DNA of 64,000 bases from Alteribacter natronophilus (GCF_006007885.1 NZ_VCRO01000002.1:587851-651850); one strand, 5' to 3'; shown: positions 10,893 through 20,124, numbered from the stretch's first letter. Notes: generated from the letters alone by a model not told the origin. Made by a program: numbers and translations.

Positions 10893-11744
10893 ATGATCAA
10901 TATCGGATTAACGGGCTGGGGAGACCATGATACCCTGTATGAAGGAATGAAGCAGTCTGCAAATAAGCTGGAGATTTATTCAGGTCATTTTCCCACTGTT
11001 GAGGTGGATTCCACCTTCTATGCCGTTCAGCCCCTGCGTAATATGGAGAAGTGGACCCGGGAAACCCCCGAAGCATTCCGCTTTGTCGTCAAAGCCTATC
11101 AGGGGATGACGGGCCATGAAAGAGGGGAAATACCTTTTGAAACACGGGAGGAAATGTTTGAGGCATTCACCGATTCACTGAAGCCAATGAAAGAAGCAGG
11201 AAAACTGGCAATGGTTCTCTGCCAGTTTCCACCGTGGTTCAAGTGCAAAAAGGAAAACGTCCAGTATCTGCGTGTGTGCCGTGAGTACCTTAAGGATTTT
11301 TCGTGCGCGCTGGAATTCCGGCATCAGTCATGGTACGCCGAACCGTTTCGGGAACAGACCCTTTCGTTTATAAAAGAGGAAAACTGGATTCACAGTATCT
11401 GTGATGAACCTCAGGCCGGAGCGCGGTCCATTCCTCTTGTACCGGATCCGGCTGGGCAGGATGAGGTCCTGTTCCGCTTTCACGGCCGTAATGAAGCGGG
11501 CTGGACGGGACCGTCAAAAGGAGAAGAGTGGCGCGAGGTTCGTTATCTTTATGACTACACGGAACAGGAACTCAGGGAACTTGCTGAACATGTGAGAAAC
11601 GTATCGGCGAGGGTGAAAAATACCTATGTCCTGTTTAATAACAATTCCGGCGGTCACGCAGCCGGAAATGCAAAAAAAATGATCGACATACTCGGGCTCG
11701 ACTATCGCGGACTGGCCCCTCGACAACTGGACCTGTTTGACTGA
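10893..11744 (+). CDS. yunF: DUF72 family protein YunF
   Basis: A 283-aa cytoplasmic protein of the DUF72/YecE family, a TIM-barrel fold of unknown function. Recognised by the opening NIGLTGWGDHDTLYEG, then EVDSTFYAVQP, FRFVVKAYQGMTGHE, and the late motifs FRFHGRNEAGW and YVLFNNNSGGHAAGNA. The ribosome-binding site is GGAGAGGAG. It heads a run of yun genes in the same direction and is separated from yunE by a short inverted-repeat element. Confidence 0.9.
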   Translation: MINIGLTGWGDHDTLYEGMKQSANKLEIYSGHFPTVEVDSTFYAVQPLRNMEKWTRETPEAFRFVVKAYQGMTGHERGEIPFETREEMFEAFTDSLKPMKEAGKLAMVLCQFPPWFKCKKENVQYLRVCREYLKDFSCALEFRHQSWYAEPFREQTLSFIKEENWIHSICDEPQAGARSIPLVPDPAGQDEVLFRFHGRNEAGWTGPSKGEEWREVRYLYDYTEQELRELAEHVRNVSARVKNTYVLFNNNSGGHAAGNAKKMIDILGLDYRGLAPRQLDLFD

Positions 11745-11776
11745 TAATAATAACAGACTGATTCGGCTCTTTACCC

Positions 11777-11860
11777 GGCTCTGTTAAAGTCTGTTACTGA
11801 TTATCGCTTACTTCGCTCCAATCAACTACTAAAAACACTACATTAAGCTTTAACAGAGCC
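11777..11860. repeat. 84-bp inverted-repeat element
   Basis: Perfect 13-bp terminal inverted repeats GGCTCTGTTAAAG (11777-11789) and CTTTAACAGAGCC (11848-11860) enclose 58 bp that include TCGCTTACTTCGCTCCAATC. Too long a loop for a simple terminator; the ends look like transposon termini, so a tiny non-autonomous element is likely. It lies between yunF and yunE. Confidence 0.6.
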
Positions 11861-11910
11861 TTTTACTAAAAAATGCAGCTGGGATTTTCAGCAGAAAGCG
11901 GCGTATTTAT

Positions 11911-12738
11911 ATGGAATGGATTTTTTTACTCGTGCTCGGACTCGTGGCTGCGATTCTGGGCAGTATTATGGGACTTGGGGGCGGGATCCTGATTGTACCG
12001 GCCCTGATGGTTCTAAGCGGTTACGCAGCCATCCTTGAAGGCATAACTCCCCAGGTGGCCGTTGGAACTTCACTGGTCGTTATGATCTTTACCGGTCTTT
12101 CCTCCACCCTTGCATATGTTAAGCATAAAAAAGTGGATATTAAAAGCGGGCTCCTTTTTTTTGCCGGAAGCGGTCCGGGCGCCCTGTTTGGGGTGTGGCT
12201 GAATAAAGATATCAACGTAAGCGTGTTTCTTATTATATTTGGTGCCTTTATTATTCTTGTTTCGTTTATTCTGATGGTAAGAAAATATGTGAAACCAATC
12301 CGGCTTGCTAAAAAAGGCGGTGTCCGCAGGTCGTATATCAATTCAGAAGGGGAACTGGTGGAATACGGCTACCAGCCTGCTGTAGGCATAGCCATCGCCT
12401 TTGTGGTCGGAATGTGCTCCGGACTCTTTGGCATCGGCGGCGGGTCGCTAATGGTACCTGCCATGCTTCTTCTCTTCGGTTTTCCCGCACATATCGCAGT
12501 GGCAACATCCATGTTCCTTGTATTTCTGTCTGCGCTGGTCAGTTCAGTGACACATATATCACTTGGAAACGTGGATTGGCTTTATGCGGCAGCCCTCATT
12601 CCCGGCGCCTGGTTTGGCGGAATTATCGGGGCTAAAATTAACCGGCGCCTCAAGGGCGATACAGTAGTAAACTTACTCAGACTGATGCTCGTGATTATCG
12701 GAATCAGACTGATTTACCAAGGTATAACAGGGTTGTAA
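11911..12738 (+). CDS. yunE: TauE/SafE (DUF81) membrane permease YunE
   Basis: Polytopic membrane protein of 275 aa with the duplicated TauE/SafE architecture: GSIMGLGGGILIVPALMVLSG near residues 13-33 and its internal repeat GMCSGLFGIGGGSLMVPAMLLL in the second half. Families of this type export sulfite, sulfoacetate or related anions; the substrate here cannot be told. It follows yunF and precedes yunD by 18 bp, an order kept from B. subtilis. No obvious ribosome-binding site of high quality precedes the ATG (AGAAAGCGG). Confidence 0.9.
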   Translation: MEWIFLLVLGLVAAILGSIMGLGGGILIVPALMVLSGYAAILEGITPQVAVGTSLVVMIFTGLSSTLAYVKHKKVDIKSGLLFFAGSGPGALFGVWLNKDINVSVFLIIFGAFIILVSFILMVRKYVKPIRLAKKGGVRRSYINSEGELVEYGYQPAVGIAIAFVVGMCSGLFGIGGGSLMVPAMLLLFGFPAHIAVATSMFLVFLSALVSSVTHISLGNVDWLYAAALIPGAWFGGIIGAKINRRLKGDTVVNLLRLMLVIIGIRLIYQGITGL

Positions 12739-12756
12739 GGCAGAGGCGGTGACAGA

Positions 12757-14148
12757 ATGAACGCAAAAAAACTGACGATTATTCATACAAATGATCTTCA
12801 CAGCCAGCTCGATCAGTGGCCATATGTGGTCACGCGGATCAGGCAGATTAAAGCAGAAGCGGAAAAAGAAGGGAGGGATGTTCTTCTTTTTGATATCGGA
12901 GATCACGCTGACCGGGTAAATCCGGTTACAGAGGGTCTGTCCGGCAAGGGTAATGTGTCGTTTCTGAACGAACTTGCGTACGATGCGGTTACAATCGGAA
13001 ACAACGAAGGCATGACCTTTTCGAAAGACCAGCTTAACCGCCTCTATGAGGAGGCTGATTTTAACGTACTCGTAGGGAACCTGAAAAATCCGGACGGGTC
13101 ATTTCCGGACTGGGCAAAAGCGAACCGTATTTTTACGACTGCATCCGGTCTTAAGGTGGCTGTGTTCGGAGTGACAGTTGCGTATAAGCTTTTTTATGAG
13201 GCACTGGGCTGGCAGATCGCTGACCCATTCACTCTGATTGAACAGCAGGTCCGGGAACTGAGGGAAAAAGCAGATGTGCTTGTCTGCCTCTCCCACCTTG
13301 GACTGCACGATGACGAACGGATGGCCGAGGATTTTCCGGGGATCGATCTGATCCTTGGTTCCCATACCCATCACGTTCTTGAAGATGGTAAGCTGGTCAA
13401 CGGAACATGGATTCACCAGTGTGGACGATCAGGTGCCTACCTGGGTGAAGTCAGTGTAACAGCAGATGCCGCAGAGGCCGGGCTGACGATGCAGGTACGC
13501 ACGCACCGTGTGGATCCGGAAAGACTTGAAAAAGACGTTAAAACAGGGGAAATGCTTGTAACAATGAAGCAGCAGGCTGATGAAAAATTGTCTGAAGTTG
13601 TCACCGAACTTCCTGAACCCTGGCCGGTGGACTGGCGCAGTCATTCTCCTCTGTCGGACCTTCTTGTCCGTGGACTGAGGGAATGGTGCTCGGCAGAAGC
13701 AGCCATGATGAGTTCAGGAGTACTCCTTGATGGTCTGGAAAAGGGGCCGGTTACGAGAAAACGACTCCATGAAATCTGTCCGCACCCCATTAACCCGGCG
13801 AAAGTTTCTGTTTCGGGTGAGCGTCTTCTTGAATTTATCCGGGAAGCGGAAAAAGAGGAAATGATCGAAAAAAAGATTAAAGGCTTTGGCTTTCGAGGAA
13901 AAATACTCGGATCCATGGTTTACGACGGCATTGAGGTAAGACGAAGCAGTCAGGTGCTGCAGCCGTCTGATGTGTATATATCAGGACAGCCCCTGGACAG
14001 GGACCGGGTCTATGAAGTAGCGACAGTGGATATGTTCACTTTTGGCTGGCTGTACCCTTCGATCAGTACACTTAAGGAGAAAGAATACTTCATGCCCGAG
14101 TTCCTGCGCGATGTCCTTGCCTGGAGTCTCTCCCGTTACGCAAAGTAG
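12757..14148 (+). CDS. yunD: Metallophosphatase / 5'-nucleotidase family protein YunD
   Basis: A 463-aa two-domain protein. Residues 1-270 are a calcineurin-like metallophosphatase: IIHTNDLHSQLD (metal-binding DxH), DIGDHAD, GNNEG and GSHTHH. The remainder is a 5'-nucleotidase C-terminal domain that shapes the substrate pocket. There is no signal peptide, unlike the secreted nucleotidases of the family, so it should act in the cytoplasm. The start ATG is 18 bp after yunE behind GAGGCGG. Confidence 0.92.
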   Translation: MNAKKLTIIHTNDLHSQLDQWPYVVTRIRQIKAEAEKEGRDVLLFDIGDHADRVNPVTEGLSGKGNVSFLNELAYDAVTIGNNEGMTFSKDQLNRLYEEADFNVLVGNLKNPDGSFPDWAKANRIFTTASGLKVAVFGVTVAYKLFYEALGWQIADPFTLIEQQVRELREKADVLVCLSHLGLHDDERMAEDFPGIDLILGSHTHHVLEDGKLVNGTWIHQCGRSGAYLGEVSVTADAAEAGLTMQVRTHRVDPERLEKDVKTGEMLVTMKQQADEKLSEVVTELPEPWPVDWRSHSPLSDLLVRGLREWCSAEAAMMSSGVLLDGLEKGPVTRKRLHEICPHPINPAKVSVSGERLLEFIREAEKEEMIEKKIKGFGFRGKILGSMVYDGIEVRRSSQVLQPSDVYISGQPLDRDRVYEVATVDMFTFGWLYPSISTLKEKEYFMPEFLRDVLAWSLSRYAK

Positions 14149-14267
14149 CTGTACCGGCTCACTTTCTGTTCCTTTCTGTCATACACTATACCAGCCTGCA
14201 TCCGTGCTGTTCTGCACTGATTAGGCAATGAACCGATCGAATAATGGCAGAGAGGCGGGAGAAAACT

Positions 14268-14570
14268 GTGATTGACGTAAAGCCGATGTTTATTGAAGGA
14301 AAACCGTTTACAGCTGTCACCGTAAAGCTTCCAAAAACAAACTTTATGGCTGTGACAAATGAAAATGGATATATTATGTGCGGAGCGCTTGATGTGGCTC
14401 TCTTAAATGATAAGCTGGCGGCAAGAAAAATTATTGCTGGCCGCGCTGTAGGCGTTCGGACAATTGAGGAGCTGCTGGAGGCACCGCTTGAATCTGTGAC
14501 ATATGAAGCAGAAGCTCTTGGAATTTATAAAGGCATGACAGGAAAAGAAGCGCTTTTACGGATGGCTTAG
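14268..14570 (+). CDS. yunC: DUF1805 protein YunC
   Basis: A 100-aa soluble protein of the YunC/DUF1805 family, function unknown. Characteristic stretches are GKPFTAVTVKLPKTNFMAVT, GYIMCGALDVALLN and AGRAVGVRTIEELLEAPLES. The GTG at 14268 is chosen because the family begins close to this point and GGCGGGAGA lies 6-8 bp upstream; an in-frame ATG at 14244 would add eight unrelated residues. It follows yunD by 119 bp, in the B. subtilis order; thyA comes next instead of yunB. Confidence 0.88.
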   Translation: MIDVKPMFIEGKPFTAVTVKLPKTNFMAVTNENGYIMCGALDVALLNDKLAARKIIAGRAVGVRTIEELLEAPLESVTYEAEALGIYKGMTGKEALLRMA

Positions 14571-14688
14571 TATGGGCAGATTGCCGTTCTGCTTGGAGCG
14601 GGACGGCAGGCAGCCTTCTTCCGGGCGTTGATAAACTGGACATGCTGTAATAGACACGATTACATAATCTGAAGGAGGTTTGTCTATT

Positions 14689-15483
14689 ATGAGACAATAT
14701 CTTGATTTGTGCGGACACGTACTGGAAAACGGTACGTCAAAAGACGACAGAACCGGAACGGGAACAATCAGTACTTTCGGTTATCAGATGAGGTTTGATC
14801 TTGCAGAAGGCTTTCCGCTTCTCACGACGAAAAAGCTTTCACTCAGAGCGATCATTCATGAGCTGCTGTGGTTTATAAAAGGTGACACCAATATTGCCTA
14901 TCTCAAGGAAAACAACGTGAGAATATGGAACGAATGGGCAGATGAAAATGGTGACCTCGGTCCGGTATACGGCAGACAGTGGCGCAGCTGGCCTGCTCCG
15001 GACGGAACGACGATTGACCAGCTGAGAAACGTCATAGAGGAGATAAAAAACAACCCTGATTCCCGCAGGCTCGTTGTGAATGCCTGGAACGTCGGAGAAC
15101 TGGACAAAATGGCCCTTTCCCCGTGCCACTGCATGTTTCAGTTTTACGTGGCGGACGGTAAGCTTTCCTGTCAGCTCTATCAGCGCAGTGCCGATCTGTT
15201 CCTCGGGGTGCCGTTTAACATCGCCTCCTATTCCATCCTCACAATGATGGTTGCCCAGGAATGCGGACTGGAGTACGGTGAATTCATCCACACATTCGGT
15301 GACGTGCATATTTATAACAATCACGTAGAGCAGGTGAAACTTCAGATGACACGGGAGCCCCACAGCCTGCCGAAGATGAAGCTGAACCCGGAAGTTAAAA
15401 GGGTGGAAGACTTCACGTTTGAAGACTTTGAGTTAGTGGAATACGACCCTCATCCGCACATTAAAGGAGAGGTTAGCGTATGA
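14689..15483 (+). CDS. thyA: Thymidylate synthase ThyA
   Basis: Makes dTMP from dUMP using methylene-tetrahydrofolate. From the ATG at 14689 (AAGGAGG ten bases upstream) the protein is 264 aa, exactly the size of classical ThyA. Visible residues: Arg21 in RTGTGT (phosphate binding), catalytic Cys146 in [11 protein letters not shown], and [13 protein letters not shown] of the nucleotide site. Its TGA overlaps the ATG of dfrA, tying production of the enzyme that generates dihydrofolate to the one that recycles it. In B. subtilis 168 the thyB-dfrA pair lies elsewhere. Confidence 0.97.
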   Translation: MRQYLDLCGHVLENGTSKDDRTGTGTISTFGYQMRFDLAEGFPLLTTKKLSLRAIIHELLWFIKGDTNIAYLKENNVRIWNEWADENGDLGPVYGRQWRSWPAPDGTTIDQLRNVIEEIKNNPDSRRLVVNAWNVGELDKMALSPCHCMFQFYVADGKLSCQLYQRSADLFLGVPFNIASYSILTMMVAQECGLEYGEFIHTFGDVHIYNNHVEQVKLQMTREPHSLPKMKLNPEVKRVEDFTFEDFELVEYDPHPHIKGEVSV

Positions 15484-15965
15484 TCTCGATGATTGCTGCA
15501 ATGGACGAAAATAATGTAATTGGCCGAAATAACGACCTGCCGTGGAATCTTCCGAACGACCTGGCATGGTTCAAAAGAGTCACCTCCGGTCACACAGTAG
15601 TAATGGGACGCAAAACGTTTGAATCAATCGGCAAAGCACTGCCGAATCGGAAAAATATAGTAGTGACTTCCAACGAGGATTTTGAGGCGGAGGACGTGGA
15701 AGTCTGGCATGATCTTGACAAGGTCAAGCAGTTTTCGCAGACAGAAGAGGAAGTGATGGTTCTGGGCGGACAGAAAATCTTCGAACAGCTCATTGATTTT
15801 GCCGATCGCCTTTATGTGACGCGTATCCACCACACCTTTGAGGGTGACACCTATTTCCCGCCAATATCAGCCCAGATCTGGGAAGTGGCGCAGACGTATG
15901 ATGGGAAAACGGACGCTGATAATGAGTATGCCCACACCTTTTACGTTTACGAGCGGAAAAAATAG
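15480..15965 (+). CDS. dfrA: Dihydrofolate reductase
   Basis: NADPH-dependent reductase (161 aa) that regenerates tetrahydrofolate after the ThyA reaction. Family marks: [22 protein letters not shown] with the conserved LPW, an acidic Asp in [28 protein letters not shown] for NADPH binding, and [10 protein letters not shown]. Overlaps thyA by four bases (ATGA) and is followed directly by a terminator, so it ends the transcript. Confidence 0.97.
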   Translation: MISMIAAMDENNVIGRNNDLPWNLPNDLAWFKRVTSGHTVVMGRKTFESIGKALPNRKNIVVTSNEDFEAEDVEVWHDLDKVKQFSQTEEEVMVLGGQKIFEQLIDFADRLYVTRIHHTFEGDTYFPPISAQIWEVAQTYDGKTDADNEYAHTFYVYERKK

Positions 15966-15982
15966 CAGGAGTTCCAAAGGAT

Positions 15983-16011
15983 CGTCTCAAGCGTGAGACG
16001 GTTCTTTTTCT
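15983..16011 (+). terminator. Terminator after dfrA
   Basis: Stem CGTCTCA / TGAGACG with tetraloop AGCG, followed by GTTCTTTTTC. Confidence 0.85.
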
Positions 16012-16088
16012 TTGTTCAGCCGGCAGCGGGCAGCGTATAAAGAAGCGGAACTGTAGGAGGAGAAGTGAGGATTTTGATTTGAGTAGGT

Positions 16089-16470
16089 GCCAATTGAATT
16101 AAAACGTGCACAAGCCGGGGAGTTCTAATGCGATAGAAGCAGAATCATATTAAAACGCGTTGAAGCAAAGGAAGTTCTAATACGATAGGAGCGGAATCAT
16201 ATTAAAATGCGCAGCAGTCAGCCAGTTCTAATACGAAAAGAGCGGAATCATATTAAAATGCGCAGCAGTCAGCCAGTTCTAATACGAAAAGAGCGGAATC
16301 ATATTAAAATGCGCAGCAGCCAGGAAGTTCTAATACGATAAGAGCGGAATCGAATTAAAACGCGCAGCAGCACAGGAGTTCTAACCCGATAAGAGCAGAA
16401 TCATATTAAAACGCACAGCAGTCGGAAAGTAATAATACCAAAAACGCCGAATCGAACTAAAACGCCAGGG
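16089..16470. repeat. Tandem array, 51-bp unit, about seven copies
   Basis: The word AGTTCTAATACGA (with small changes) recurs at 16121, 16173, 16224, 16275, 16326, 16377 and 16428, a steady 51-52 bp period. Units three and four are nearly identical; outer units drift. Each unit holds an imperfect inverted repeat, GTTCTAATACGAT and ATCATATTAAAAC (11 of 13 pairs), around a 9-base AAGAGCGGA loop, followed by CGCGCAGCAG. No unique spacers, so it is not CRISPR. Lies between dfrA and yunB. Confidence 0.9.
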
Positions 16471-16553
16471 GAAATAAGCTGTAGTCCACGCCTGTCTGGT
16501 CTGTCCCCCTTCTTTTTTGCATAGGTATGAAAGAGGGAAAGGGGGCAGCTGAT

Positions 16554-17369
16554 GTGAAGCGGAGGTTTCGTACATGGAAACCGAAGAGGCGGAAGGGGCC
16601 TCTGCCTTTTCGTTATGTGTTTTTAATATCATTCCTCGTTTTCAGTCTTATGACAGCCCAGGGGCTCGTAATTGTTGAGAAAGGCATCAGGCCAACGATA
16701 ATCGCAATTGCCAAGACGGAAACACAACGGATTGGGACGCTGGCAATTAATGATGCGATCTCGAAAAAAATCCTTGAAAATACGAACATGGAAGACATTA
16801 TCGAATATGAAATGGGGCCTGACGGCAAGGTTACCAACATGAGTATTAATCCGGTTATTTATAACCGCGTGCTGCAGGAAACGACGCACCGGGTGCAGTC
16901 GTATCTGAACGATATTGAGCATGGAAGAGTCAGGGATATCGGGATTCCGTCGGATGTGGATGTAGAGAGGGAAGGGGCTTCGTTTACAGAGGACGGGATT
17001 ATTCACATGATTCCGCTGGGACAGGCGACGAACAATGCCCTTCTTGCCCACCTGGGGCCAAGAGTCCCGGTCAGACTGTCGGCAATCGGGGATGTAAAAT
17101 CCCAGCTCCGTGACGAAGTCGTGGCAACGGGAATTAATAATACGTGGATCAGTGTATCTGTTGACATTGAAGTGGATGTGAAAGTTGTTATCCCTTTTGC
17201 CACGGATACGGAAGTGGTGCGGACGTCGATTCCGGTTGCCATGGAATTTATTCCGGGAGAGGTACCGGAATTCTACGGGAACGGCATTATGCCCTCTGTG
17301 ATTCATGAACCTGAAAGGGAGCAGACAGGACCTTCCGAAACCGAACAGAATAATCTGGAAGGTGATTAA
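16554..17369 (+). CDS. yunB: Sporulation protein YunB
   Basis: A 271-aa protein with a basic N-terminus (KRRFRTWKPKRRKGP), one membrane anchor (YVFLISFLVFSLMTAQGLVIV) and a long extracytoplasmic domain; an SpoIIR/YunB-type sporulation protein required for normal spore formation in B. subtilis. GTG at 16554 is preferred over the in-frame ATG at 16527 because AAAGGGGG lies 8 bp before it. Downstream the typical neighbour lytH is displaced by a riboswitch-controlled carrier, a cupin gene and a symporter. Confidence 0.85.
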   Translation: MKRRFRTWKPKRRKGPLPFRYVFLISFLVFSLMTAQGLVIVEKGIRPTIIAIAKTETQRIGTLAINDAISKKILENTNMEDIIEYEMGPDGKVTNMSINPVIYNRVLQETTHRVQSYLNDIEHGRVRDIGIPSDVDVEREGASFTEDGIIHMIPLGQATNNALLAHLGPRVPVRLSAIGDVKSQLRDEVVATGINNTWISVSVDIEVDVKVVIPFATDTEVVRTSIPVAMEFIPGEVPEFYGNGIMPSVIHEPEREQTGPSETEQNNLEGD

Positions 17370-17448
17370 TGGTTGCGTCGTCCGGGAGTGTCTGATACAA
17401 TCAATCTCGGTTTGATAATTGAATCGGTAATCTAACAGATACCTCATC

Positions 17449-17640
17449 ACGATGTGGGTGGGGTAGAGGCGCGAAGCTTAAAAGTATGCATTTCGAGGCG
17501 GTCACCTTTGACGGATGCAGAAAGGAATCTTCGCCGAAGCAGGCAGTCCGGCCGGGGCTGCCCGGCTGGGGCTGTATCTAACAGGTACAGCACTGTCACT
17601 CGGGAAACCGCAGTGGAGAACTACTGACTCTTCTCTTGGT
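17449..17640 (+). promoter_or_regulatory. Lysine riboswitch (L-box) aptamer
   Basis: All conserved blocks of the L-box are in order: GGGTAGAGGCGCG (17460-17472), AAAAGTATGCA, TCTTCGCCGAAGCAGGC, GGCTGGGGCTGTATC, CAGCACTGTCACTCGGG and CAGTGGAGAACTACT. The apical hairpin GCTGTATCTAACAGGTACAGC is also present. It is followed at once by a terminator hairpin, so lysine should stop transcription of the downstream carrier gene. Confidence 0.93.
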
Positions 17641-17660
17641 GGGGATCGTTCAAATGACTG

Positions 17661-17703
17661 AAAGACAGTTTCTGGACATCCGTCCACAGCTGTCTTTTTT
17701 TTG
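17661..17703 (+). terminator. Terminator of the lysine riboswitch
   Basis: AAAGACAG / CTGTCTTT outer stem with inner TGGAC / GTCCA, followed by a run of nine T residues, 150 bp before the carrier gene. This is the expression platform of the L-box. Confidence 0.9.
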
Positions 17704-17856
17704 TGCGTTCATACAAGTCTGAAGGAAGAGACGTTCATAATGAAGAATAGTTCAGTAAATCCTCACAGGGCAATAAAGAAATTATCAAGCTGATCAGCAT
17801 ACAGACGGCCGGGCAGTAAGGCTGACCGGACCGGCATAAAAAGGGAGGAAACAAAG

Positions 17857-19419
17857 ATGGATCATGGTGCATTATCATTACTGCCGCCAATTCTGGCTCT
17901 TGTAATGGTTATCATTACACGCCGGGTGCTTCTGTCACTCGGGGTCGGGATTATTGTTGGAGCCTTAATGGTGAACCAGAATGAAGACATGTTTGTGAAC
18001 GAAGCACTGAGCCAGGTGCTGGCCATCGTAACAGGTATATTTTATGTTCCGGGAGAAGGAATTAATACGTGGGAGTTCTACATCCTGCTGTTCCTTGTCA
18101 TCCTTGGAATCATTGCCGCTTTCATTACCATGACGGGCGGAAGCCGGGCATTTGGTGAATGGGCGCTGAGCCGCGTGAAAACACGGGTCGGAGCGCAGTT
18201 TGTTTCGGTATTTCTCGGTATTATCATTTTTATTGACGACTATTTTAACAGTCTTACGGTAGGTAACGTGAGCCGTCCTCTGACGGACCGTCATCGGATC
18301 TCGCGTGCTAAGCTTGCCTATCTGGTGGATTCAACAGCCGCCTCAATGTGTGTGATTGTGCCGCTTTCCAGCTGGGGTGCCTACATCATTACACTGATTG
18401 GAAACGATGTTCTGCTTGAAAACGGCGTAACGGAGTATGGTGCGCTTCAGGCATTTCTCATGATCGCGCCAATGAACTTCTACGCCCTGTTTGCCATTGC
18501 GATGGTCTTTGCAGTTGCGTACTACAAGCTCGACTTCGGGCCGATGCGTGCACACGAGCTCCGTGCCATTCAGACCGGGGAAGTGTACGACAAGGAAAAA
18601 GGGCCTGTACCGGGTGAGAGTGAAGATGCCCAGCCGGTTGTGAGCGGGAGGGTTGGAGATCTTGTATGGCCGATCGTAACGCTGATTGCAGCTACTGTTT
18701 TCTTCATGATCGTTACAGGCATTCAGGGAACCGAAGGCCAGACTACCCTCCTTGCGACATTTGAAAACACCGACGTTGCTGCCTCACTCGTTTACGGTGG
18801 TCTCGTCAGTCTTGCTGTAACATTCGTGACTGCGATTATGCGTAAAGTTCCGGCAAAACAATTCGGTCTGGGTCTATGGGCCGGTGTGAAATCCATGCTG
18901 CCTGCCATCTACATTCTGATTTTTGCCTGGACGATTATTGAGATTATCGGAGAGCTGGGTACGGGAGCGTACCTTGCTGAAATTGTAAACAACAACATGA
19001 ACCTGGCGTTTCTGCCGGTCGTACTGTTTGTCATTGCCGGATTCATGGCGTTCACTACAGGGACGTCATGGGGAACGTTCGGAATCATGCTTCCGATCGC
19101 CGGTGAAATTGCAGTGCAGACAGATCCGACGCTGCTTCTGCCTGTACTGGCTGCTGTACTTGCCGGTGCGATTTTCGGGGACCACTGTTCACCGATCTCG
19201 GATACAACGATTCTTTCCTCTACAGGAGCAGGAAGCCATCATACGGACCACGTAAATACGCAGCTTCCGTATGCGCTTCTTGTGGGTGTGGTGACCGTAG
19301 CCGGTTTCCTCGTTATTGGCCTGACTGGAAGCTACATGCTGGCGCTGCTGGCGTCCATTGTGGCGTTCGCACTGATCATTACCATTCTCAAGTTAACTGT
19401 GAAGCCGATAGAGGCCTAG
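17857..19419 (+). CDS. NhaC-family carrier, probable lysine transporter
   Basis: Integral membrane protein of 520 aa with about twelve segments, of the NhaC Na+/H+ antiporter superfamily. Family marks: IIIFIDDYFNSLTVGNVSRP, FTTGTSWGTFGIMLPIAGE and GAIFGDHCSPISDTTILSSTGAG. NhaC relatives exchange sodium for protons, malate/lactate or amino acids. Because a lysine riboswitch stands directly upstream, lysine uptake (the LysW type predicted from L-box studies) is the better inference than pH homeostasis. The ribosome-binding site is GGGAGGAAAC. Single-gene unit with a strong terminator. Confidence 0.88.
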   Translation: MDHGALSLLPPILALVMVIITRRVLLSLGVGIIVGALMVNQNEDMFVNEALSQVLAIVTGIFYVPGEGINTWEFYILLFLVILGIIAAFITMTGGSRAFGEWALSRVKTRVGAQFVSVFLGIIIFIDDYFNSLTVGNVSRPLTDRHRISRAKLAYLVDSTAASMCVIVPLSSWGAYIITLIGNDVLLENGVTEYGALQAFLMIAPMNFYALFAIAMVFAVAYYKLDFGPMRAHELRAIQTGEVYDKEKGPVPGESEDAQPVVSGRVGDLVWPIVTLIAATVFFMIVTGIQGTEGQTTLLATFENTDVAASLVYGGLVSLAVTFVTAIMRKVPAKQFGLGLWAGVKSMLPAIYILIFAWTIIEIIGELGTGAYLAEIVNNNMNLAFLPVVLFVIAGFMAFTTGTSWGTFGIMLPIAGEIAVQTDPTLLLPVLAAVLAGAIFGDHCSPISDTTILSSTGAGSHHTDHVNTQLPYALLVGVVTVAGFLVIGLTGSYMLALLASIVAFALIITILKLTVKPIEA

Positions 19420-19430
19420 GAATATAAAAA

Positions 19431-19472
19431 GCAGGAGTCCTGTTCAAATCGGGCTCCTGCTTTTTTGTGTTC
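19431..19472. terminator. Terminator after the NhaC-family gene
   Basis: Stem GCAGGAGTCC / GGGCTCCTGC followed by TTTTTTG; it also faces the convergent cupin gene. Confidence 0.9.
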
Positions 19473-19545
19473 GCGAAGGTGCAGGCAGGTTTAATAATCC
19501 GTCCTCCTGACTGATTGCCCCTGTAATAGTTGTGACCGCTTTACA

Positions 19546-20124
19546 CTATTCTCCATCTTCCCTGATGCAGTATTTCTTTTTAAGTTCCTCATCGATCCCT
19601 TTTTTCCTGGCACGTTTTGCAAGGAGACCGAACATCCCTTTCTGGAGAAAAACAGGCATAGCGGCAAGTTTGGTATCCTGCATATCCAGAATTACCGCAC
19701 CGTGGTACAGGCTCTTAAACTTGCCGGCTTTCAAGATAAGGCCGTCTTCCATAAGCCCGTATAATATCCGCATCGAGTCTTCGAAGTGGTGTCCTGGACT
19801 GAGACGGACTCGGAATGTAACGGGTTCAGACTCGGAGGCATTTTTGAACATGTGGTGGGCTTTTTTGGGAACTATGACACGCTCACCGATTCCCAGGATG
19901 TGTTCTTCTTTGTTAAGCTGAACGAACAGGCTGCCTTCGATGTTTTCAAACTCTTCTTCAAATCTCAGGTGGTAATGAAGGTCAGGTCCTTTTCCCCCGG
20001 GAGGCAGGGTAACTTCAATCAGCAGACTGCTGTCATCTGTTTCTTCAGGGCGTTCCAGAAATGTAATGACTTCCCCGGTATAGACATGAGTGATGGAGCG
20101 GTTGGCATTTTTCTGAATCTGCAT
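19546..20124 (-). CDS. Cupin-domain protein
   Basis: A 192-aa protein with an N-terminal cupin barrel: GPDLHYHLRFEEEFENIEGSLFVQL supplies the HxH(x)nE metal-binding set, and IVPKKAHHMFKN supplies the second-motif His. The C-terminal half (DSMRILYGLMEDGLILKAG... to the end) is helical and basic, without a family I can name. Expressed alone; AAAGGAGT lies 8 bp before its ATG. Substrate unknown; cupins include dioxygenases, isomerases and sensors. Confidence 0.75.
   Translation of the reverse strand: MQIQKNANRSITHVYTGEVITFLERPEETDDSSLLIEVTLPPGGKGPDLHYHLRFEEEFENIEGSLFVQLNKEEHILGIGERVIVPKKAHHMFKNASESEPVTFRVRLSPGHHFEDSMRILYGLMEDGLILKAGKFKSLYHGAVILDMQDTKLAAMPVFLQKGMFGLLAKRARKKGIDEELKKKYCIREDGE

Noticed and set aside
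16089-16470. CRISPR array
   Set aside because: The whole 51-bp unit is repeated, with no unique spacers and no cas genes nearby; it is a minisatellite. The same applies to 47931-48330.
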